Both the position numbers and the translations under genes were made by a program. The notes below the pieces were generated by a model that worked only from the letters and a program-made list of their open reading frames with translations, was not told where the DNA came from and did not search any database. DNA of 27,158 nucleotides from Bacteriovoracaceae bacterium UBA4096 (GTDB lineage: Bacteria > Bdellovibrionota > Bacteriovoracia > Bacteriovoracales > Bacteriovoracaceae): the NCBI GenBank assembly GCA_002381945.1, contig DFXY01000018.1, forward strand, positions 1 to 27,158, written 5' to 3'. This document shows, one piece after another, positions 7,066 through 14,322 of this stretch (within the stretch, counting starts at the first letter, position 1; every line of letters begins with the position of its first letter).

Positions 7066-8001
7066 TTATTTAGAAGGCTTGAACCAACAAAGTGGACGAG
7101 TTCCAATTTTATGGCCAAGAGAAGGGTGGCAAGTTCCCTTAACTTCGTCAGTTGATGAAACATCTTCATTCATACTTACGTCACATACTGAACCTTGATA
7201 ATAGGTATCAAGACGACATTGAGCTTTCGGGTGATTGTCATCAGTTTTAGTTACAATCTTAGTATCAGGCGTGTCGAATTTTGGCTCAGGAAGCTTTCCA
7301 AGAGCGGCAAATAAGTCAGCAACTGATTTTCCGGCCATGCTTGTACGGATACAAAGAGCTCTTTCTTCTTTGTTGTATTTATAAGTTTTGTTACAAAGCT
7401 CAGTTACCATTTTAGGAATACCGGCAGACTTGTTCATCTTTCTTACGATGGCCTGGTTATTATCGTTAAGCCATGCTTTACGAAGACATTTAGTCGTTGC
7501 GAAGTAATCGGCCTGACCTTCGTTTGAAGCCCAGCTAACAGCTCCACCGCCGTTTCCGCCCCACCAGCCGCCGCCAGAAGTAGACTGGCCTTTTCTCGGT
7601 GCGCCACCAATGTGGTGACCAATTTCGTGACAAACAACCAACGCCATAGCGTCTCTAGTGATAGTTTCATGACGAGCTAAACCGCCGAACATAGCTACTT
7701 TCCAAGCCTTACCAGACTGAGAAGCATATGCGTTAACTGTCCCATCAGTCCAGTTTCTTTCAATGTTTAGCTTAGCGCCCATGTTAGAAATGATAGGCTG
7801 GTAAATAGCTTCAACTTCATCAATAGCTTGGTTGAATTCTTCTTCAGAAATACCAGTCATCGATTTTTGATTTGCTGGGATATAGAAGTTGTTCTCAGGT
7901 AAAAATCCGCCATTACCAATACCATCAATAGTACAAGTAAAAGCAGTTGCTGTGATAGCAAGGCCTAAAACCGTGGCCGTCATTTTCATCGACTTAATCA
8001 T
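7066..8001 (-). CDS. Secreted zinc metallopeptidase, M48-like, paralog B
   Basis: A 311-residue homolog of the adjacent paralog A. The signal peptide ends near residue 22. The active site is HEIGHH at 125-130, and E161/D165 lie in NEGQADYFA. NHPKAQCR is at 256-263. Between the two metal motifs lies an insert of about 20 Gly/Trp/Ser-rich residues (138-157) that paralog A lacks; it would sit beside the active-site cleft. Cys positions match those of paralog A, so the fold is probably held by the same disulfides. GGAGGA lies five bases before the ATG, which fixes the start. A strong terminator follows. Secreted and probably acting in the envelope or outside; substrate unknown. Confidence 0.78.
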   Translation of the reverse strand: MIKSMKMTATVLGLAITATAFTCTIDGIGNGGFLPENNFYIPANQKSMTGISEEEFNQAIDEVEAIYQPIISNMGAKLNIERNWTDGTVNAYASQSGKAWKVAMFGGLARHETITRDAMALVVCHEIGHHIGGAPRKGQSTSGGGWWGGNGGGAVSWASNEGQADYFATTKCLRKAWLNDNNQAIVRKMNKSAGIPKMVTELCNKTYKYNKEERALCIRTSMAGKSVADLFAALGKLPEPKFDTPDTKIVTKTDDNHPKAQCRLDTYYQGSVCDVSMNEDVSSTDEVKGTCHPSLGHKIGTRPLCWFKPSK

Positions 8002-8103
8002 TTGTATCCTCCGTGATCCTGGAACATTACTTATGTTAGGATTTGTTGCGACAGCAATTGTTTCTTTTTTTTAGGAGAGCTGTCTAGTAAGTTTTAAAAG
8101 TTG

Positions 8104-8155
8104 AATCTTATTGTAAGATTATGTTGGAAAGGTGAGTTAAATAAACAGTTATTTA
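8104..8155. repeat. Two perfect short inverted repeats in a divergent intergenic region
   Basis: AATCTTA-ttg-TAAGATT (8104-8120) and TAAATAA-acag-TTATTTA (8138-8155) lie between the divergent genes at 8001 and 8181. Each arm is seven bases. They lie at the 5' side of both genes with no T run, so operators for a dimeric regulator are likelier than terminators. No regulator can be named. The remaining 179-base gap shows no further gene. Confidence 0.4.
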
Positions 8156-8180
8156 GAGGCCTTTCAGGAGAAAACTAACA

Positions 8181-8492
8181 ATGTATCACATCGCTTTTTA
8201 TGTTCCTGAGTCCCATGCAGAGTCTGTCAAAGAAAGTATGTTTTTGGCCGGAGCAGGCAAAATTGGGGGGTATCGAAGATGTGCTTTTGAAATAGCTGGA
8301 ATAGGGCAGTTTGAGCCACTCAAAGGAAGTAATCCCTTTGTTGGACAAGTTGAAGTGTTGGAAAAGGTAAAGGAAGTAAAGGTTGAGATGGTATGTGAAG
8401 AGGAGTTTTTAATTAAAAGTATTGAGGCCATGAAGCGCTCTCATCCTTATGAGACCCCAGCGTATTACGTGATCAAAACGATCGGGATATAA
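8181..8492 (+). CDS. Stand-alone YqfO/CutA-like domain protein (NIF3-associated)
   Basis: A 103-residue protein that matches the domain found inserted in NIF3-family proteins such as YqfO, with a CutA/PII-like fold. Hallmarks are GAGKIGGYRRCAFE near residue 25, GQFEPLKGSNPFVG in the middle and HPYETPAYYV near the end. Bacteria often encode this domain alone; its molecular role is not settled, with trimeric assembly and small-ligand or metal binding suggested by fold. It has no signal peptide, so it is cytoplasmic. AGGAG lies about ten bases before the ATG. It stands between the divergent metallopeptidase gene and the cupredoxin-cpaF pair, with no clear functional link to either. Confidence 0.75.
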   Translation: MYHIAFYVPESHAESVKESMFLAGAGKIGGYRRCAFEIAGIGQFEPLKGSNPFVGQVEVLEKVKEVKVEMVCEEEFLIKSIEAMKRSHPYETPAYYVIKTIGI

Positions 8493-8526
8493 TTCTTTTC
8501 TCCTGACTAATAAGTTGAGCAGTTAA

Positions 8527-8534
8527 GCCGATAA
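8527..8534 (+). promoter_or_regulatory. Possible FliA (sigma28) -10 element
   Basis: GCCGATAA is an exact match to the -10 consensus of flagellar sigma factor FliA. It lies 24 bases before the ATG of the cupredoxin-like gene. A partial -35 (TAAGTT) lies upstream, but spacing is about one or two bases shorter than the standard 11. The match may be chance; if real it would place the cupredoxin-cpaF pair under motility control. Confidence 0.3.
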
Positions 8535-8558
8535 GAAATAAGAACAAAGAGGTTTAAA

Positions 8559-8960
8559 ATGAAACTCTTCCTTATTTCTTTCTTTATACTTTCCGCAGTC
8601 ATGGCCGCAGACCATGCCATTCATCCAACGCGTGAAGTGGCCGTGATCGTTACCAAGGAAGGATATTACCCTAAGACCATATCAGTCTTTGAAGGGGAAA
8701 AAGTGCGCTTCTACATCACTTCAACTCTGGAAGAGCCTCATTGTATGATCGTTGAATCCCATAAAATTTTTCTGGCCGCCAGCAAAGGTAAAGTTACTGA
8801 AGCTGAAGCTGTCTTTAATAAGGCAGGAGAATTCGCTTTCTACTGCCCGAGTTCTAAAAATGATGGAAAAGTAGTTGTTTTAAAAAAACAACTACCGAAA
8901 AGAGAAGTGGCCTCAGAGAAAAAACCTGATGGCATGGTCTGGATGCCAAAAGAGTACTAG
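8559..8960 (+). CDS. Secreted cupredoxin-like protein
   Basis: A 133-residue exported protein with a short signal peptide (cleavage after A16 or A17). It resembles single-domain cupredoxins: a strand with YYPKTISVFEGEKVRF (36-51), then EEPHCM with H61, and a later FYCPSS with C96. Classical type 1 copper sites use His, Cys, His and often Met, with the last ligands in a loop after Cys; here the stretch after C96 (PSSKNDGK) holds neither His nor Met, so the standard site is incomplete. C62 and H68 could contribute. Copper binding is thus uncertain. The stop is 12 bases before the cpaF start, so the two are co-transcribed. The ribosome site is GAGG seven bases before the ATG. Confidence 0.72.
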   Translation: MKLFLISFFILSAVMAADHAIHPTREVAVIVTKEGYYPKTISVFEGEKVRFYITSTLEEPHCMIVESHKIFLAASKGKVTEAEAVFNKAGEFAFYCPSSKNDGKVVVLKKQLPKREVASEKKPDGMVWMPKEY

Positions 8961-8972
8961 GAGTACCAAGTC

Positions 8973-10103
8973 ATGAGTAGCGTTTTTCAAGACGCCATTG
9001 CCAACCTCTTGTCTCCCATTGGAGACTTGCTTAAAGATCCTTCAGTGTCTGAAGTCATGATCAATGGTCCCTTTGAAATTTTCATAGAAAGAAAAGGTCT
9101 GGTTTACCGGGTTCCTAATAAATTTGCCGATGATGAATCACTCATGGCCTCAATGAGGGCGGTTGCTCAGTCAGTGGGCCGGGTGATTGATGCTGATAAT
9201 CCACGTCTGGATGCTCGTCTTCCGGATGGCTCGCGTATTGCCGTGGTCATCCCTCCTATGGCGAAAGCGGGTGTGACAGTTGCGATTCGAAAATTCTCGG
9301 AAGAAAAGCTGGGACTAAAAGACCTTATTAATTTCGGTTCTCTTTCTCCCGATGGTGCGCGTTTTCTGGACTGTTGTATGTATCTCGGGAAAAACACGTT
9401 GGTCAGTGGTGGAACGGGCTCGGGTAAGACCACCATGTTAAACGTTTTGGGCGGAAGAATGCCTAAAACTCAGCGTCTACTTATTATTGAAGATGCTGCC
9501 GAATTACAGATTAAAGCTGAACACGTTGTGCGGTTTGAAACTAGAAAGGGAAATCCTGTTCTGGGTATAAAAGAAGTGACTATTCGTGATCTTATGGAAT
9601 CGGCCCTTCGTCTTCGTCCAGACCGAATCATCGTCGGAGAGGTGCGTGGTACTGAGGCACTGGATCTGTTAAATGCGATGGGCACCGGTCACGAAGGTTC
9701 CATGGGAACTGTTCATGCCAACAGCCCGATTGATGCCTGTACCCGTCTTGAAACTTTATGTTTAATGGGCGAGACCAAAATTCCACCGGACGCTATTCGT
9801 AAGATGGTAGGAAGTGCGCTGCAACTTATTGTCCAGTGCTCTCGTTATCATGATGGTGGTCGCCGAACTTCCCATATTTCAGAAGTTCTGGATGTTGATG
9901 AACATGGGCGTTATGTGGTGCGAGACATTTTTCGCTGGATCCAAACCGGCAAAGATGAACAAGGTAAGTTCATTGGTGAGATGGTTGCGACGGGTTATGT
10001 ACCGACTTTCTTTGAAGAATTTGTGGCCAATAAACTGCCCTTTCCTAGGACAAATTTTAAACCACCTGATTGGGCCATCCCATCCCTTAAGAAAGCATCT
10101 TAA
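8973..10103 (+). CDS. cpaF: CpaF/TadA-type secretion ATPase
   Basis: A 376-residue ATPase of the type II/IV secretion superfamily, CpaF (TadA) branch, which powers Tad pilus assembly from the cytoplasmic face of the inner membrane. An N-terminal domain with DPSVSEVMING (22-32) leads to Walker A GGTGSGKT (146-153), an acidic box IIEDAAEL (171-178), Walker B around RIIVGEVRG (218-226) and the His box GHEGSMGTVHA (239-249). All catalytic elements look intact. It lacks the long N-terminal extension of some CpaF proteins. No tadB, tadC, cpaE, secretin or pilin gene is in the window, so it is isolated from a Tad cluster here. It follows the cupredoxin gene directly; eno comes next. Confidence 0.92.
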   Translation: MSSVFQDAIANLLSPIGDLLKDPSVSEVMINGPFEIFIERKGLVYRVPNKFADDESLMASMRAVAQSVGRVIDADNPRLDARLPDGSRIAVVIPPMAKAGVTVAIRKFSEEKLGLKDLINFGSLSPDGARFLDCCMYLGKNTLVSGGTGSGKTTMLNVLGGRMPKTQRLLIIEDAAELQIKAEHVVRFETRKGNPVLGIKEVTIRDLMESALRLRPDRIIVGEVRGTEALDLLNAMGTGHEGSMGTVHANSPIDACTRLETLCLMGETKIPPDAIRKMVGSALQLIVQCSRYHDGGRRTSHISEVLDVDEHGRYVVRDIFRWIQTGKDEQGKFIGEMVATGYVPTFFEEFVANKLPFPRTNFKPPDWAIPSLKKAS

Positions 10104-10131
10104 TTCTCTTGCAAAAACTTTCAAATTGATG

Positions 10132-10150
10132 AGGTATGCGGTACCTTTTT
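10132..10150 (+). terminator. Weak hairpin before eno
   Basis: AGGTA and TACCT flank TGCGG, followed by four or five T, 29 bases past the cpaF stop. The stem is only five pairs. It could be a weak terminator or an operator overlapping the eno promoter region. Confidence 0.35.
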
Positions 10151-10181
10151 AGCTCTTGATTGATCATCATAAGGAGCTCAA

Positions 10182-11462
10182 ATGAGTACTATTAAGAAAG
10201 TTCATGCCCGCCAGATTCTGGATTCCCGTGGAAATCCTACTGTTGAAGTTGATGTTACAACGGATAGAGGATTTGTAGGACGGGCTTCAGTTCCATCAGG
10301 GGCCTCAACGGGGAGTCGTGAGGCACTTGAACTACGAGATGGTGATAAATCAAAATATATGGGTAAAGGGGTTTTAACTGCCGTTAAAAATATCAATGAG
10401 TCCATTGCTCCAAAATTAATTGGTAAGAGTGTATTTGATCAAAGAGCGATTGATCACCTGATGCTGGAAATTGATGGGACTGAAAATAAATCAAAGTTGG
10501 GAGCAAATGCCATTCTAGGTGTTTCCATGGCCGTTTGCCGTGCTGGTGCCCTGGAAAAAGGAAAACCTCTTTATCTGTATCTTTTTGAAGATCTAAAAGT
10601 TCCTAACCCTGTGGGCAAAATGCGTTTACCAACACCCTTGATGAATATCATTAACGGTGGTGCTCATGCTTCGAATAATCTGGATATCCAGGAATTCATG
10701 ATCGTTCCTCATATGAAGAAAAGTTTTTCCGAGAACTTCAGAGCAGGTGTTGAAGTTTTCCATCATCTGAAAAAAGTTCTATCAGACAAAGGCTACTCAA
10801 CCAATGTCGGGGATGAAGGCGGTTTTGCTCCTGATCTTAAGAGTCACGATGAAGCGATCGAATGTATTATGACGGCGATTCAAAAAGCTGGTTATAAACC
10901 GGGTGTGGATATTTCTCTTTCACTTGATTGTGCTGCTTCAGAATTTTATAAAAATGATAAGTATGAAATGCAAGGCAAGGTTTATAGCTCAGAAGAAATG
11001 ATTCCTTATTATGAGCACATGATGAAAATAGCTCCTATCTATTCCATTGAAGATGGTTTTGATGAGAGTGATCAGAAAGGCTTTATCAATTTTCAGGCCA
11101 AGCTTGGTCCCAAAGTTGTAAACGTAGGTGATGATCTTTTTGTTACTAACGCTAAAATTTTAAAACGTGGCATTGATAATAAAGAGGCCAATGCGATTTT
11201 GGTTAAAGTGAACCAAATTGGTTCCTTAACTGAGACCTTTGATACCTTAAAGCTCGCCTATGATAATGGATATAAGGCCATTATCTCTCACCGCTCCGGG
11301 GAAACAGCTGATTCATTTATTGCTGATCTGGCCGTCGCAACCGGTTCCGGGCATATTAAAACCGGCTCAGCTTCACGCTCCGATCGAATGGAGAAATACA
11401 ATCAACTTTTACGAATTGAAGAAGAACTGGGTGCAAATGCCCAATTTGATACAGTTAAATAA
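10182..11462 (+). CDS. eno: Enolase
   Basis: A 426-residue enolase of normal length, catalysing 2-phosphoglycerate to phosphoenolpyruvate in glycolysis; in many bacteria it also sits in the RNA degradosome. Conserved elements are GGAHASNNLDIQEFM (159-173, with E171), NVGDEGGFAP (E212), metal ligands D249, E290 and D317 or D318, the signature LVKVNQIGSLTET (340-352, K342) and SHRSGET (H370). The C-terminal RSDRMEKYNQLLRIEEEL is typical. AAGGAG lies seven bases before the ATG. It is a single gene with its own terminator, and the protein is chromosomal housekeeping type with no sign of transfer. Confidence 0.98.
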   Translation: MSTIKKVHARQILDSRGNPTVEVDVTTDRGFVGRASVPSGASTGSREALELRDGDKSKYMGKGVLTAVKNINESIAPKLIGKSVFDQRAIDHLMLEIDGTENKSKLGANAILGVSMAVCRAGALEKGKPLYLYLFEDLKVPNPVGKMRLPTPLMNIINGGAHASNNLDIQEFMIVPHMKKSFSENFRAGVEVFHHLKKVLSDKGYSTNVGDEGGFAPDLKSHDEAIECIMTAIQKAGYKPGVDISLSLDCAASEFYKNDKYEMQGKVYSSEEMIPYYEHMMKIAPIYSIEDGFDESDQKGFINFQAKLGPKVVNVGDDLFVTNAKILKRGIDNKEANAILVKVNQIGSLTETFDTLKLAYDNGYKAIISHRSGETADSFIADLAVATGSGHIKTGSASRSDRMEKYNQLLRIEEELGANAQFDTVK

Positions 11463-11473
11463 GTGATCTTGAG

Positions 11474-11503
11474 GCAGAGGGGAAGTTTTCCCTTCTGCTT
11501 TTT
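11474..11503 (+). terminator. Intrinsic terminator after eno
   Basis: gcagaggggaa pairs with ttcccttctgc (one G-T wobble) around a three-base loop, followed by five T. It lies 11 bases beyond the eno stop. Confidence 0.9.
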
Positions 11504-11573
11504 CATTGTTTTGCATTCGGTATGGCCTTAGAATCTATATAAGGTGATTGGACCTAAGCTCAAAGGGGGTCCT

Positions 11574-12176
11574 TTGAATACGAAGCTTTTTGTTGGACTC
11601 ACATTTTTCTCTGATAATTCTTTTGCTAAAAACATTGAAAGTTTTAGAACTCGATCTGATTCTAAATTTCAAACAAATCCTTACTTACATCTACCCATTG
11701 TCCCTCCATTTGAAATTGATGTGACTGAAGTTAAGAAACTTAAGGACGAATTAGTTGAAGAATTGGAAGCCTTTTACTTTGAAAACACTGAACATCATGT
11801 TTTGAATTTCACAGGAATGGATGTTCAGGAACATAAAAAGAATAAGATCCTTTACTTAAATCCCTTGATTGAAGAAGAGCTCTCTCTATGTCAGGAGTCT
11901 TTATTTGCCATTTGTCAGTCCTACATAGCTGACAGAGAGAAAAAGCTCAAAGAATCCAAGAAAACTTTTCTGACTATCGGTCGTTATCATGAAAGCCATG
12001 ACCTGCATTCAGCAATTGATCAGGCGAGAAGGGAATTTCAGGAGTTCACTGCCCTTCATTTTGAATCCATCTGCTTATTCTCTAAAAACAATGGTACCTG
12101 GTACCGGGAAGCAGATCTTGTAAGCTTCGATAAACCATCGAACACTTTTTTACAATCATCTATTGTTTCCGTATAA
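11574..12176 (+). CDS. Degenerate 2H phosphoesterase / 2'-5' RNA ligase-like protein
   Basis: A 200-residue cytoplasmic protein with the outline of the 2H (LigT/YjcG) family: NTKLFVGLTF at the start, a first motif in LHLPIVPPF (H39), and a second in TFLTIGRYHE (131-140). Family members carry two H-x-T/S motifs that act on cyclic phosphodiesters. Here the first reads H-L-P and the second F-L-T, so the second catalytic His (expected at F132) is missing and the usual chemistry is doubtful; a ligand-binding role is possible. I start at TTG 11574 because AAAGGGGG lies four bases upstream; an in-frame GTG at 11544 has no ribosome site. The promoter of the next gene lies inside its 3' end. Confidence 0.55.
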   Translation: MNTKLFVGLTFFSDNSFAKNIESFRTRSDSKFQTNPYLHLPIVPPFEIDVTEVKKLKDELVEELEAFYFENTEHHVLNFTGMDVQEHKKNKILYLNPLIEEELSLCQESLFAICQSYIADREKKLKESKKTFLTIGRYHESHDLHSAIDQARREFQEFTALHFESICLFSKNNGTWYREADLVSFDKPSNTFLQSSIVSV

Positions 12177-12177
12177 T
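12149..12177 (+). promoter_or_regulatory. Strong sigma70 promoter for a leaderless gene
   Basis: TTTACA and TATAAT are separated by exactly 17 bases, five of six and six of six matches to consensus. The -10 box ends seven bases before the ATG at 12185, so transcription should begin at or within a base of the A of the start codon. No Shine-Dalgarno sequence is present. It overlaps the stop codon of the upstream gene. Confidence 0.75.
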
Positions 12178-12184
12178 TCTTAAA

Positions 12185-13369
12185 ATGAAATTAATTTTAA
12201 CTTTTCTCCTCTTATTGTCGGGCCAGGAACTCCTGGCCCAGACAAGTTATGTTGCTCCAACTAAAATCTTAGGACAAAAAGCTTATCAGATAGGTGTTTC
12301 CGGAGAAATGTTCACATCGACTAAGTCCATTGATAAAGACCGGGAAAAAGTTGAATTTGAAGACGGCGAATCTTTTTCCCGACTTCAAGGTGAATTCTCT
12401 GGTTATTATGGTCTGACCGATAATTTACAGGTTGGTGGTGGAGCACGTTTTAGACAAAATAGTTCGACTGTTCTGAATGCTTCAAATGAAGAACAAAGTG
12501 AAAGTAGTACGGGAGTTCAGTCTACTTTTTTCTCTTTAATTTATGCTTTTAAACCGATTGATCGCCTTCAATATTCACTGGAGGGTCTTTTCCGTTACAC
12601 TCCCTATACTAATGATGAAGTTCTGACTGGAAATGAAGGTCAACTGGTCTTAGGCGATGATGGAAATGAATATTCAGCAGGGTTAGGAATGACCTATTTC
12701 TCTAAATCAAATAATTTTCTCACTGGTAGAGTGGGATATAGAAAACCCGGTCAGGATTTATCTGATGAAATCTATTGGCAAGTAGAAGCTGCCCTTGCCT
12801 GGAAGTATGTGGCCCTGATTGCCGGTGTTGATGGGATCAGTTCAATGAACAATGATCCTTATACCAGTGATCCTGAGAATCGTCCGATTTTTAATACCGG
12901 ACGAACGGCACTCTACAACAGTTATAACCGTGAGTGGATTGCTCCTTATGCCGGGATCAACATTGCTTTGGGACCGAACTGGAGAGTGGAGCTTAAAGGT
13001 AGTCAGACAGTCAGCGGACGTTCAACGGATATTGGAACAGGTTTCGGAATTTCCCTTATCCGGAGAGTGGATGATAGAAAAATTGATAAAGTAGACACTC
13101 GATTTAAAGACTACGATATGGAGGCTTCTATTAGTAAAGTCTCTCCTAAAAAAGGATATGTCGTTATTGATAAAGGTCTGGCCGACGATGTTCAAAAAGG
13201 CATGAAAATCGATTTCTTTGAATTTGATTATGTGGGCGGAAACATCCTGCTGGCCCGGGGAACTGTCATTCAAAGCAAGGCCGATACGGCCATTGTTAAA
13301 ATCACTCATCGTTATAATACTAAAAAAGAGCTTAAAGAGGGTGTCGTTGCCCGTGGAAACTTTAGATAG
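12185..13369 (+). CDS. Putative outer-membrane beta-barrel protein with C-terminal beta domain
   Basis: A 394-residue exported protein with a clean signal peptide ending LLAQ (about residue 19). Residues 35-290 show alternating polar and aromatic/hydrophobic strands of the kind found in outer-membrane barrels, for example FSGYYGLTDNLQVGGGARF-like stretches broken by acidic loops. A separate C-terminal segment from about 310 (ISKVSPKKGYVVIDKG, then a strand-rich stretch ending VARGNFR) looks like a small periplasmic beta domain similar in style to those of FlgT. I recognise no specific family. It has its own strong promoter and appears to be translated from a leaderless message. It stands upstream of a run of unrecognised exported proteins, and could serve the same envelope structure. 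Confidence 0.6.
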   Translation: MKLILTFLLLLSGQELLAQTSYVAPTKILGQKAYQIGVSGEMFTSTKSIDKDREKVEFEDGESFSRLQGEFSGYYGLTDNLQVGGGARFRQNSSTVLNASNEEQSESSTGVQSTFFSLIYAFKPIDRLQYSLEGLFRYTPYTNDEVLTGNEGQLVLGDDGNEYSAGLGMTYFSKSNNFLTGRVGYRKPGQDLSDEIYWQVEAALAWKYVALIAGVDGISSMNNDPYTSDPENRPIFNTGRTALYNSYNREWIAPYAGINIALGPNWRVELKGSQTVSGRSTDIGTGFGISLIRRVDDRKIDKVDTRFKDYDMEASISKVSPKKGYVVIDKGLADDVQKGMKIDFFEFDYVGGNILLARGTVIQSKADTAIVKITHRYNTKKELKEGVVARGNFR

Positions 13370-13410
13370 TTGATCTAATTGATTGTCTTTGATGGGAAAT
13401 TTTTAAGCAG

Positions 13411-13438
13411 TTGTAACCCATTGAGTTTAAGTTAGAAT
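13411..13438 (+). promoter_or_regulatory. Possible promoter of the membrane-anchored exported protein gene
   Basis: TTGTAA and TAGAAT are 16 bases apart. The -10 box ends 36 bases before the ATG at 13475, giving an ordinary leader that contains AAGGAT as ribosome site. Confidence 0.45.
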
Positions 13439-13474
13439 TGAATAAACGGATTCTGACTTTTATTAAGGATACTC

Positions 13475-14209
13475 ATGAAGTTCTTACTCTATCTAGTTGT
13501 CGGTGTTGTCTTAACTTCAACCGTTCATGCAAAACGCTTTGCCAGTAAATACTGTGAATTTGAACTTCCTGCTGGGTGGGAGTGTGCTCTAGAAGGGTCT
13601 GAATATGTTTGTCAGAGTGAAAATGCTGATCGTAAAAAAGAATCTATCATCATTCTTGCCGCTAAAATCAGAGGTGAGCAGGATAATCTTGATGAATACA
13701 TGGCCTATTTAAAGAAGAATAAAGAATACAATCTTCCTGGTGGGAAAAAACAAGTTTCTGAGCCAAAGAATACAAAATTGTCGCGAATTAATGAACATCA
13801 GTGGGTAGATGCACTTCATTTGGCATCAGAAGTACCAGGTTTTTATACCCGTTATCTTGCAACTGTTAAGGAAGACTTAGGGGTCGCTGTTACCTTCTCA
13901 GTCAGTAAAGATCTTTATGCAACTTACCAACCGGTTATGGATAAACTCGTTTCTACTTTAAGAGTTTTCCGTCAAAGAAAAAACACTGATCTTTCAAGTT
14001 TACGTTCTGGAAATGTAGAAGATCAAAGTTTTCAGGATACAACTTTTACTCCAGGTAATATCGGAAATATTGAAGCTCCCAAGACCAAGAAGCGAACTGA
14101 TACTACTGGTGATGACGGAATGTTATCTATCATTGCTTTAGTTGTCGTGGGTGCGGTGGTGATGCTGATTCTGAAAGGTCGTAAGAAGAAGTCTAAAAAG
14201 AAGCAGTAA
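13475..14209 (+). CDS. Exported protein with C-terminal membrane anchor
   Basis: A 244-residue protein of unknown function. A signal peptide ends at VHA (residue 19). A globular domain of about 25-168 has YCEFELPAGWEC near its start, a further Cys at 46, and ends in a strand and helix pattern like that of PsbP or DcrB-type domains (FxLPxGW at one end, STLRVF at the other). A polar Thr/Asp-rich linker follows, then one membrane segment at about 217-233 and a very basic tail, KGRKKKSKKK. Signal peptide, linker, membrane helix and basic tail together resemble proteins that are sorted or anchored by their C-terminus, but no known sorting motif is present. AAGGAT precedes the ATG. Confidence 0.6.
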   Translation: MKFLLYLVVGVVLTSTVHAKRFASKYCEFELPAGWECALEGSEYVCQSENADRKKESIIILAAKIRGEQDNLDEYMAYLKKNKEYNLPGGKKQVSEPKNTKLSRINEHQWVDALHLASEVPGFYTRYLATVKEDLGVAVTFSVSKDLYATYQPVMDKLVSTLRVFRQRKNTDLSSLRSGNVEDQSFQDTTFTPGNIGNIEAPKTKKRTDTTGDDGMLSIIALVVVGAVVMLILKGRKKKSKKKQ

Positions 14210-14310
14210 AAATTGGCACTTAAAAATTAAGTTCTTCAACGACTTTTCAAGGAGTTCTGCTTTTTATCATTTTAAACGTGATGAATTCTCATTGATTTTG
14301 AATATCTGGA

Positions 14311-14316
14311 TAAAAT
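14311..14316 (+). promoter_or_regulatory. -10 element six bases before the ATG (leaderless start)
   Basis: TAAAAT ends six bases before the ATG at 14323 and no Shine-Dalgarno sequence is present. No good -35 box lies at the normal distance. The same TAAAAT-N6-ATG arrangement precedes the paralogous gene at 16686. Confidence 0.5.
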
Positions 14317-14322
14317 AGCAAT

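Noticed and set aside
10132..10150. A strong terminator or riboswitch before eno
   Set aside because: The stem has only five pairs and the 78-base gap is too short for a known riboswitch; listed only as a weak hairpin.
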